Source: Gemmobacter sp. (GTDB lineage Bacteria; Pseudomonadota; Alphaproteobacteria; Rhodobacterales; Rhodobacteraceae). Taken from it: a DNA stretch of 5,539 nucleotides. A program made the position numbers and the translations under genes. The first letter of the stretch is position 1. Each line of letters opens with the position of its first letter. Positions 1-4,527 of the stretch are shown piece by piece. Under the pieces are notes generated by a model. It saw only the letters and a list, made by a program, of their open reading frames with translations, was not told where the DNA came from and searched no databases. The stretch lies in the NCBI GenBank assembly GCA_030656535.1, contig JAUSPL010000400.1, positions 1-5,539 on the forward strand. Reading direction: 5' to 3'.

Positions 1-435
1 GGCCAACAGGGCGGTCAGCGCGGTTGCATCTGCCTCATCAAAGGCGGCTGGTGTGTTGCTGTCCAGATCCAGTACGCCCAGCAACTGCCCCGCCCCGTTC
101 CACACAGGCAGGACGATTTCGGATCTGGTGCTTGAGGCACATGCAATGTGGCCGGGAAAAGCGTCCACATCGGGCACGATCTGGACTTGCCCGGTCCGTG
201 CCGCCGCGCCGCACACACCGCGCGCAAACGGAATGACCAGACAGCCGTGCCCGCCTTGGTAGGGGCCGATCTTCAACGTCTCTGGCGCCGTGACACGGTA
301 GAATCCGGTCCAGTCCGACAAGGGGTGGGCGTGGTGCAATTCGCACACAAAGGTCGCCATCAAGGCGACCTCGTCGGTTTCGCCATGACACAGCGCCCGC
401 ATCTGCACGGCCAGAGCTTCGTAATCCATAAACAT
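1..435 (-). CDS. msrC: Free methionine-(R)-sulfoxide reductase, GAF domain (C-terminus cut by window edge)
   Basis: This enzyme reduces the R-epimer of free methionine sulfoxide to methionine in the cytoplasm, repairing oxidised amino acid rather than protein. The frame is open from 435 to base 1 (145 residues, no stop), so the C-terminus lies outside; relatives are about 160-165 residues, so roughly 15-20 are missing. Family marks are SDWTGFY (40-46), GPYQG (57-61), GVCG (73-76), FPGHIAC (93-99), SEIVLP (105-110) and GVLDLDS (120-126). The three family cysteines are present at 65, 75 and 99, with the usual spacings of 10 and 24, so it should be active. Two in-frame ATGs (435 and 429) compete. 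GAGGG at 442-446 sits 6 bases from the first and 12 from the second, so 435 is preferred. Alternative: a generic GAF sensor, unlikely given the cysteines. Confidence 0.9.
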   Translation of the reverse strand, partial: MFMDYEALAVQMRALCHGETDEVALMATFVCELHHAHPLSDWTGFYRVTAPETLKIGPYQGGHGCLVIPFARGVCGAAARTGQVQIVPDVDAFPGHIACASSTRSEIVLPVWNGAGQLLGVLDLDSNTPAAFDEADATALTALLA

Positions 436-587
436 CCCGTGCCCTCGTCTTGTGGTTTTGTGCCTTGATAGGGTGATGTCTTTCGCGTCACCAGTCCCCA
501 GAGCGGTCTTGACCCCTCTGATTGGTCATGGCGTGACCGCGCGCCGCCAAAGGCATGGCTGCGCATTTGGTCAATCGCTGATGCACT

Positions 588-599
588 GGGGGCAACCCC
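588..599. repeat. Small GGGG-GCAA-CCCC hairpin
   Basis: A perfect 4-bp G:C stem closes a GCAA (GNRA-type) loop on the plus-strand reading. It lies 6 bases left of the larger hairpin at 606-639, in the gap between the transglycosylase gene and the methionine sulfoxide reductase gene. It may be part of the same transcript-end structure, but it is short enough to be chance in GC-rich DNA. Confidence 0.25.
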
Positions 600-605
600 T
601 AAGCC

Positions 606-639
606 TGCCAAGGCGCACGTAAACGTGCATGCCTTGGCA
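606..639 (-). terminator. Long hairpin, candidate terminator of the transglycosylase gene
   Basis: The arms TGCCAAGGC (606-614) and GCCTTGGCA (631-639) match perfectly. Inside them GCACGT (615-620) pairs with ACGTGC (623-628), with an unpaired AT at 629-630. The total is up to 15 base pairs (fewer with a realistic loop) in a 34-base element. It starts 38 bases past the stop codon of the minus-strand transglycosylase gene and before the next minus-strand gene, which is a natural terminator position. There is no T-run on either side, so this would not be a textbook intrinsic terminator. It could instead protect a 3' end or be a dispersed palindromic element. Confidence 0.45.
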
Positions 640-677
640 AGAGAACGATCATGACTGCGCGCCGAACCAGCGATGGT

Positions 678-1262
678 TCAACGCTTGCGGCATGCGCGCA
701 GCTGCGCGTCGTAACGCGATGCGCGGTCGGCGACCCTGCCCGCAACCGCGACCAGCCAAGGCTTGGCGTTATAGCTTGCGCGGGCAAAACCGGTTCGGCC
801 TTCATGATAAGCCAGATACTGGTTGCGCGCGTCTGCCAACGGGATTCCCAGCCGATCTCGGCTTTGGGTCATATACCAGCCCATAAAGTCGGTTGCGTCG
901 TTGATGCGGTCGCGCCGCGCCCCGCCTCGTCCGGTTTCTTGCTGATATTCACGCCATGTGTCGTCCAAAGCCTGACTATAGCCATAGGCCGAGCTTTGCC
1001 GCCCCATGGGAATGACACCCAATGAATAGCGGAACGGGGTACGGGCATTGCCGATGAACTTTGATTCTTGATGAATCATCGCCATCTGCACGGGCACCGG
1101 AACGCCCCATCTGCGCTCGGTCGCGCGCATGGCGCTGTGATATTTGGGACGTTCGCGCACGATGTCGCAGGCGTCGTCCAGATTACGAGGCGCCGAAAAG
1201 TTGCCGCCGCCACAAGAGGCCAACAGCAGCAACAGGACTGACGCGCGAAGAAGTCTGCTCAT
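678..1262 (-). CDS. Lipoprotein with lytic transglycosylase (SLT-like) domain
   Basis: This is a probable membrane-anchored peptidoglycan lytic transglycosylase of 194 residues, which would cut the glycan strand between MurNAc and GlcNAc. The N-terminus is a lipoprotein signal peptide: Arg at 3 and 6, a Leu-rich core (9-14), and the lipobox LAS-C with Cys17 as lipidation site. The mature part carries the SLT signatures: MIHQESKF (62-69) with candidate catalytic Glu66, AYGYSQAL (92-99) in place of the usual GLMQ-type motif, and YLAYHEGRTGF (149-159) followed by SYN (163-165). The frame extends 9 codons further upstream to 1289, but that ATG has no ribosome binding site and would put charged residues before the signal peptide. 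GAGAGG precedes 1262, so 1262 is chosen. The gene is divergent from hspQ. The domain call is firm; actual enzyme activity is inferred. Confidence 0.85.
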   Translation of the reverse strand: MSRLLRASVLLLLLASCGGGNFSAPRNLDDACDIVRERPKYHSAMRATERRWGVPVPVQMAMIHQESKFIGNARTPFRYSLGVIPMGRQSSAYGYSQALDDTWREYQQETGRGGARRDRINDATDFMGWYMTQSRDRLGIPLADARNQYLAYHEGRTGFARASYNAKPWLVAVAGRVADRASRYDAQLRACRKR

Positions 1263-1265
1263 GTG

Positions 1266-1271
1266 CCTCTC
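1266..1271 (-). promoter_or_regulatory. Ribosome binding site deciding the transglycosylase start
   Basis: GAGAGG on the minus strand ends 3 bases before the ATG at 1262. Nothing comparable precedes the longer in-frame ATG at 1289. The choice also places the signal peptide exactly at the N-terminus. Confidence 0.6.
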
Positions 1272-1287
1272 GCGGTTATTTTTTTCC

Positions 1288-1315
1288 ATACTACGCGAAA
1301 AGCGTCGCCGTGCAA
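1288..1315 (-). promoter_or_regulatory. Candidate sigma-70-type promoter of the transglycosylase lipoprotein
   Basis: On the minus strand TTGCAC (1310-1315) and TAGTAT (1288-1293) are separated by 16 bases and lie 26 bases upstream of the chosen start. The -10 matches four of six consensus positions and the -35 three of six. The short leader would contain a run of seven A residues. This is inferred from pattern only. Confidence 0.3.
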
Positions 1316-1447
1316 ATGCCCGCGACTGTCGCCGCGATCAGAATCCCGCGAGGCTTCAATACGAACACACTGTTTCCGGTGATGTCCGCCCGCATGCATG
1401 GACAAATGGTGGGGTGCAGGAGTAATAACAAAGGTGGGGGACGTGCT

Positions 1448-1774
1448 ATGTTCAAGACTCAAGCCAAATACCATCTCGGACAAGTGCTGCGTCATCGCAA
1501 GCACCCGTTTCGCGGCGTCGTGTTCGACGTTGATGCGATGTTTTCCAATAGTGACGAATGGTACAGTGCGATTCCCGAGGACAGTCGTCCGTCCAAGGAT
1601 CAACCATTCTATCACCTGCTGGCGGAAAACGATCAAAGCTATTACGTCGCCTATGTGTCCGAACAGAACCTTGTTCCCGACGACACAGGCGAACCAGTCG
1701 ACCACCCCGATCTGCCCGATCTGTTCGGGGATTTCGAGGATGGCCGCTATCCGTTGCAGTTCCAGTTGAACTGA
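1448..1774 (+). CDS. hspQ: Heat shock protein HspQ
   Basis: HspQ is a small cytoplasmic hemimethylated-DNA-binding-fold (YccV-like) protein. In enterobacteria it is heat-inducible and acts as a specificity factor that enhances substrate degradation by the Lon protease. The 108-residue product fits the family length. It shows the family pattern: a FxxGQVLRHRKHPFRGVVFDVD-type first half (about residues 8-29), a conserved PFYHLL segment (53-58), and YVAYVSEQNLV (66-76), followed by an acidic, proline-containing tail. Start: ATG at 1448 is preceded by GGTGGGGG (1433-1440) with a 7-base gap; the same frame is open much further upstream but that part has no family character. The gene is divergent from the transglycosylase lipoprotein and convergent with the gamma-glutamyltransferase gene. 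I could not find a convincing RpoH-type promoter upstream. Confidence 0.93.
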   Translation: MFKTQAKYHLGQVLRHRKHPFRGVVFDVDAMFSNSDEWYSAIPEDSRPSKDQPFYHLLAENDQSYYVAYVSEQNLVPDDTGEPVDHPDLPDLFGDFEDGRYPLQFQLN

Positions 1775-1782
1775 GATCAAGG

Positions 1783-1802
1783 GCCCTGGCTTGCGCCGGG
1801 GC
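1783..1802. terminator. Hairpin between convergent hspQ and ggt, candidate two-way terminator
   Basis: GCCCTGGC (1783-1790) and GCCGGGGC (1795-1802) form an 8-bp stem with one G-T wobble around a TTGC loop. It occupies most of the 34-base gap between the two stop codons, where a shared terminator is expected. Neither flank has a real T-run, so it is less than certain. Confidence 0.5.
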
Positions 1803-1808
1803 ATCCGA

Positions 1809-3395
1809 TCAATATCCCAGTGCGCAGCCATCCTTGCGCGGGTCAGATCCACCCTCCAGCAAGCCGTCTTCATGCAGCCAGATGGCTTGCGCACCGCCCA
1901 GAGGTTCATCAATCCGGCGTACCAGATGGCCCTTGGCCGCCAGATCGGCCATGACGTGATCGGTATAGCCGGACTCCAGCCCCAACCCATCCTGACCGGA
2001 AAACGGCCCGGCAAAACAGCGCGGTGCGTCGATGGCGGTTTGCGGGTCCATGCCAAAGTCCAGGACATTCGACACCAGCCGCGCATGGCCCGCAGGTTGG
2101 TACGCCCCGCCCATCACCCCAAAGGGCATCACAAGGCGGTCATCGCGGCGCAACATGCCGGGGATGATGGTGTGCATCGGGCGCTTGCCGCCGCCGGCTT
2201 CGTTCGGATGACCTTCGGTCAGGGTGAACCCGGCGCCCCTGTTCTGAAACCCGATCCCGAATTTCTGTGATGCGAGTCCGGATCCAAAGTTGTGAAACAC
2301 TGAATAGATCAGCGATACGGCCATCCGGTCCCGATCAACGACTGTCAGATACACCGTGTCGCGGTGGACTGCTTCGGTAAGCGCGGCTGTTGCGGGCTGG
2401 GCGCGGTTGAGGTCGATCAATGCGGCCAGCCGGGCGGCGGTTTCCGGCGCCAGCATATGCGCCAGCCGCGTGGTATGATCTGCATCCGCCAGGAATCGGT
2501 TCCGGGCGTCGTAGGCCAGCTTTGTCGCCTCGGATTCCAGGTGAGCACGGGTGGCCCCAAAAGGATCCATAGACGGAATATCAAAATGCGACAGGATATT
2601 GAGCATCAAGATCGCGGTCGCACCCTGCCCGTTGGGAGCGTGTTCAACCAGCTCTGCCCCGCGATAGGGACCGCTGACCGGCGTGGTGTAATCGCTGCGG
2701 GTGGCGGCGAAATCTTGCAGCGTATGGGTCCCGCCCGCCGCGCGCAGGCTGTCGACCATATCTTGCGCCACTTCGCCCTCATAGAACCCGGCGCGGCCGT
2801 CGCGGGCGATATGGCGCAGGACCTTGGCCTGCCCAGGCGCGCGAAATATCTGGCCGGGTCGTGGCGCTTTGCCATTGAGCAGGAAATGATCGCGCGCTGA
2901 TCCCTTCAGGTGGTCCGAGTTGCCCCAGTCAAGCGCGGTCCGTTGCCCGACGGGCACACCTTCCTCGGCATAACGGATCGCGGGGGCCAAGGTGCGCGCC
3001 ATGTCCCACCGACCCCAGTCTTCGGACAGCCGGCAAAATGCGTCGATTGCGCCGGGAATCGTAACAGATTCGACGCCGTAGGTCGGAACTGTGGTCAGGC
3101 CGTCGGCCCGCATTTTCTCAGCAGACAAACCGGCAGGCGAGCGGCCCGAGCCGTTCAGCGCGACAATCTGCTCGGTCCCCGCAGGTTTCAGCAAGACAAA
3201 TGCGTCGCCACCTATGCCCGTCATCTGCGGTTCGCAAATGCCCAACAGAACGCCCGCAGCAATCGCAGCATCTGCGGCATTGCCGCCCTCTTGCAGGACA
3301 TCCACGGCAACCTTGGCTGCCAGTGGGTGCGATGTCGCACAGATCCCGTTCATGGCAAACACGGCCGAACGGCCAGGACGTTGAAAATCGCGCAT
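1809..3395 (-). CDS. ggt: Gamma-glutamyltransferase family protein (Ntn hydrolase proenzyme)
   Basis: This is a self-cleaving N-terminal-nucleophile hydrolase of 528 residues, likely acting on gamma-glutamyl or related amide bonds. Motifs in order: GGNAADAAIA (37-46), TGIGGDAF (59-66), GRSP (84-87), DTVYLTVVD (346-354), NFGSG (369-373), GGGKRPMHT (401-409) and GVMGGAYQP (426-434). Thr347 of DTVYL aligns with the autoprocessing nucleophile, giving a large subunit of about 346 residues and a small one of about 182. There is no signal peptide, so it should be cytoplasmic, unlike periplasmic E. coli GGT. GRSP and DTVYL are typical of the shorter YwrD/acylase-like branch, which also contains oxamate amidohydrolase (HpxW), so the substrate is open. 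Two adjacent ATGs (3398, 3395) exist; GGAGG at 3400-3404 is 4 bases from the second and only 1 from the first, so 3395 is chosen. Confidence 0.9.
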   Translation of the reverse strand: MRDFQRPGRSAVFAMNGICATSHPLAAKVAVDVLQEGGNAADAAIAAGVLLGICEPQMTGIGGDAFVLLKPAGTEQIVALNGSGRSPAGLSAEKMRADGLTTVPTYGVESVTIPGAIDAFCRLSEDWGRWDMARTLAPAIRYAEEGVPVGQRTALDWGNSDHLKGSARDHFLLNGKAPRPGQIFRAPGQAKVLRHIARDGRAGFYEGEVAQDMVDSLRAAGGTHTLQDFAATRSDYTTPVSGPYRGAELVEHAPNGQGATAILMLNILSHFDIPSMDPFGATRAHLESEATKLAYDARNRFLADADHTTRLAHMLAPETAARLAALIDLNRAQPATAALTEAVHRDTVYLTVVDRDRMAVSLIYSVFHNFGSGLASQKFGIGFQNRGAGFTLTEGHPNEAGGGKRPMHTIIPGMLRRDDRLVMPFGVMGGAYQPAGHARLVSNVLDFGMDPQTAIDAPRCFAGPFSGQDGLGLESGYTDHVMADLAAKGHLVRRIDEPLGGAQAIWLHEDGLLEGGSDPRKDGCALGY

Positions 3396-3399
3396 CATT

Positions 3400-3404
3400 C
3401 CTCC
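3400..3404 (-). promoter_or_regulatory. Ribosome binding site deciding the ggt start
   Basis: GGAGG on the minus strand precedes tandem ATG codons. Its spacing is 1 base to the ATG at 3398 and 4 bases to the ATG at 3395. The second start also gives an MRDFQRPGR N-terminus, which fits how I recall relatives beginning. Confidence 0.65.
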
Positions 3405-3415
3405 CCAAGGTTTTT

Positions 3416-3439
3416 TGCAGCCTATAGCAGACTGCAGCC
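3416..3439. repeat. Direct repeat TGCAGCC in the ggt leader region
   Basis: TGCAGCC occurs at 3416-3422 and again at 3433-3439, 17 bases apart start to start, within 45 bases upstream of the ggt start. The spacing is not a whole number of helical turns. It could be half of a regulatory site or chance. Confidence 0.3.
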
Positions 3440-3501
3440 AAGGAAAGGGCCGCTATTGCCCGGCGCGCGCGACGCCATGACGCATTTTGCACAAACTGGA
3501 C

Positions 3502-3546
3502 CTCGGCGTCGCGGGCTGGGTGGGGGCTGTTGCCCACGACGCCGAG
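3502..3546 (-). terminator. Large hairpin between the HATPase gene and ggt, candidate terminator
   Basis: The perfect 10-bp arms CTCGGCGTCG (3502-3511) and CGACGCCGAG (3537-3546) enclose 25 bases. After one mismatch GGGC (3513-3516) can pair with GCCC (3532-3535), extending the stem by 4 bp. It lies about 70 bases past the stop of the minus-strand HATPase gene and about 105 before the ggt start, so it most likely separates these two transcription units. Only a weak T-containing stretch (CAGTTTGTG) follows on the minus strand. A small structured RNA is an alternative. Confidence 0.5.
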
Positions 3547-3616
3547 TGAAGCTTTATGCAGCTACAGGAGGATGAATAGCCGCTGCGCAGGGCGGGAATT
3601 GGTGGGAATAGTGGCA

Positions 3617-4111
3617 TCATTGTGTCATCGACCCGATGCAGTTCGGAAACCCGGCCAGAAATGCCGCCTGCCGGCGCGGCAGGTGAAATGTCAGGCAATT
3701 TCCATCGGGACGACGGTTGTAGGAGATGTCGCGCGACAACGCGCGAATCATATACCAGCCAAAACCGCCTTCTGGTTGATCCAATCCCACGCCCGTAGGC
3801 AAAACGCCGATCGGGATAACACCGTCCGGCATAGGCCTGCCCTGATCCGTGATGACACAGTTCAAACCTGTATCGGTCGGGTCGAGTGTCAGGTCTATAT
3901 TGCCGGGCGCGCCTGCGTAGGCGTGTTCCACTATGTTGTTAAGCACTTCGGCGATAACGATTTCTGCAGTCCCACGCTCATCTTCGGACAAGAGTTCGGT
4001 CGGCATATGATCGAAAAGTTTGCCAACCGCTGCGCGAACGGCCAATGGTTCGGCCGGGAACACCAGCCTGACCCGGGGGGGAGAGGGCGGAGGCACCGCA
4101 TTATCGGACAT
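3617..4111 (-). CDS. Anti-sigma factor / serine-protein kinase, HATPase domain (RbaW/RsbW-like)
   Basis: This 164-residue GHKL-ATPase is the kinase half of a partner-switching module. Such proteins hold a target (classically a sigma factor) inactive and phosphorylate their STAS partner. The Bergerat fold marks are visible: the N-box EVLNNIVEHAY (55-65) with Glu55, Asn58 and Asn59; DQGRP (89-93) as the G1 box; and GGFGWYMI (115-122) as the G2 box. The first ~15 residues are Pro-rich and poorly conserved. The ATG at 4111 lies inside the STAS gene (11-base overlap) with no good ribosome binding site, so translational coupling is likely; an upstream in-frame ATG at 4132 has none either. In Rhodobacter capsulatus the equivalent RbaV/RbaW pair affects gene transfer agent production and stationary-phase survival. 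Orthology here is inferred. No sigma factor or PP2C phosphatase gene is in the window. Confidence 0.87.
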   Translation of the reverse strand: MSDNAVPPPSPPRVRLVFPAEPLAVRAAVGKLFDHMPTELLSEDERGTAEIVIAEVLNNIVEHAYAGAPGNIDLTLDPTDTGLNCVITDQGRPMPDGVIPIGVLPTGVGLDQPEGGFGWYMIRALSRDISYNRRPDGNCLTFHLPRRQAAFLAGFPNCIGSMTQ

Positions 4112-4436
4112 GATGCAGCGATGCCGGTGCATTGGCGTGGATGGTGAACACTCCGTCCATACGGGTCAGACGGAATACCTTTTCCACCGTGGGTGTCAGG
4201 GCAGCCAGTTCCAGTTTGCGATCAGGACCCAACAATTTCATGACCGCGACCACAGCCCCCAACCCGCTGCTGTCCAGAAACCCGACACGCGACAGGTCAA
4301 GGATCACACGGGTTGCGGAATCCTGCATGACCTCGCGCATGCGGTCCTTGAACTGAATTGCCACGGCGGCGTCGATCCTGTCTGCCCCGACCCGGGCGAC
4401 AAGGGCCCCGTCATGATGTTCGCATCTGATATCCAT
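4101..4436 (-). CDS. STAS-domain anti-anti-sigma factor (RbaV/RsbV/SpoIIAA-like)
   Basis: This 111-residue protein is almost exactly one STAS domain. In partner switching the unphosphorylated form binds the HATPase kinase and releases its target; phosphorylation of a conserved serine breaks the contact, and a PP2C phosphatase restores it. The phospho-site motif is intact: VILDLSRVGFLDSSGLGAVV (44-63), with Ser56/Ser57 in DSSGLG. The rest fits the fold: an N-terminal strand pair, the RIDAAVAIQFKDRMREVM helix region (20-37), and a last helix LTPTVEKVFRLTRMDGVF (80-97). ATG at 4436 is preceded by AAGGAG (4443-4448) with a 6-base gap. The frame is open further upstream to 4562, but that part overlaps the divergent thiolase and has no STAS character. 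It is the first gene of an operon with the overlapping HATPase gene. Confidence 0.9.
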   Translation of the reverse strand: MDIRCEHHDGALVARVGADRIDAAVAIQFKDRMREVMQDSATRVILDLSRVGFLDSSGLGAVVAVMKLLGPDRKLELAALTPTVEKVFRLTRMDGVFTIHANAPASLHHVR

Positions 4437-4458
4437 ACCGGACTCCTTTCCCTGAGCA

Positions 4459-4486
4459 TTGCCGCAGGCTAGACCCCAGGTATTAC
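4459..4486 (+). promoter_or_regulatory. Candidate sigma-70-type promoter of the thiolase gene
   Basis: TTGCCG (4459-4464) and TATTAC (4481-4486) are separated by 16 bases, each matching four of six consensus positions, with the -10 ending 41 bases before the thiolase ATG. The -10 overlaps the left arm of a palindrome. This is inferred from pattern alone. Confidence 0.35.
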
Positions 4487-4496
4487 CATTCGGTAA
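4483..4496. promoter_or_regulatory. Perfect palindrome TTACC-ATTC-GGTAA, candidate operator
   Basis: A 5-bp perfect inverted repeat with a 4-base spacer lies in the 91-base divergent region between the STAS operon and the thiolase gene, 31 bases before the thiolase ATG. It overlaps the -10 of the best promoter candidate, where a dimeric repressor (for example TetR-family) would block transcription. It could also affect the minus-strand operon. No regulator gene is present in the window. Confidence 0.4.
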
Positions 4497-4527
4497 GCGC
4501 AGATCAGGCCATACGGGAGAGGCAAAT

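Noticed and set aside
38..391. 117-codon minus-strand frame over the methionine sulfoxide reductase gene
   Set aside because: It is out of frame with the conserved GAF enzyme, which is open from 435 to base 1 and carries all the family cysteines.
436..677. Possible tRNA or known structured RNA in the gap
   Set aside because: No cloverleaf, T-loop motif or recognisable SRP, tmRNA or 6S elements were seen; only the hairpins and inverted repeats listed.
1061..1447. 129-codon upstream extension of hspQ in the same frame
   Set aside because: It is antisense to the transglycosylase gene, rich in Arg/Cys/Ser without family similarity, and would more than double the length of a very conserved small protein.
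1259..2086. 275-codon minus-strand open frame across hspQ and the end of ggt
   Set aside because: It lies antisense to hspQ and out of frame with ggt, has no recognisable domain or ribosome binding site, and is typical of shadow frames in GC-rich DNA.
2364..3575. Plus-strand open frames of 178 and 221 codons opposite ggt
   Set aside because: They are antisense shadows of the ggt reading frame, with no motif and no plausible start signals.
3530..4147. Plus-strand 205-codon frame, with AGGAGG-ATG at about 3566-3574
   Set aside because: The Shine-Dalgarno-like sequence is good, but the frame runs antisense through the HATPase gene and shows no domain.
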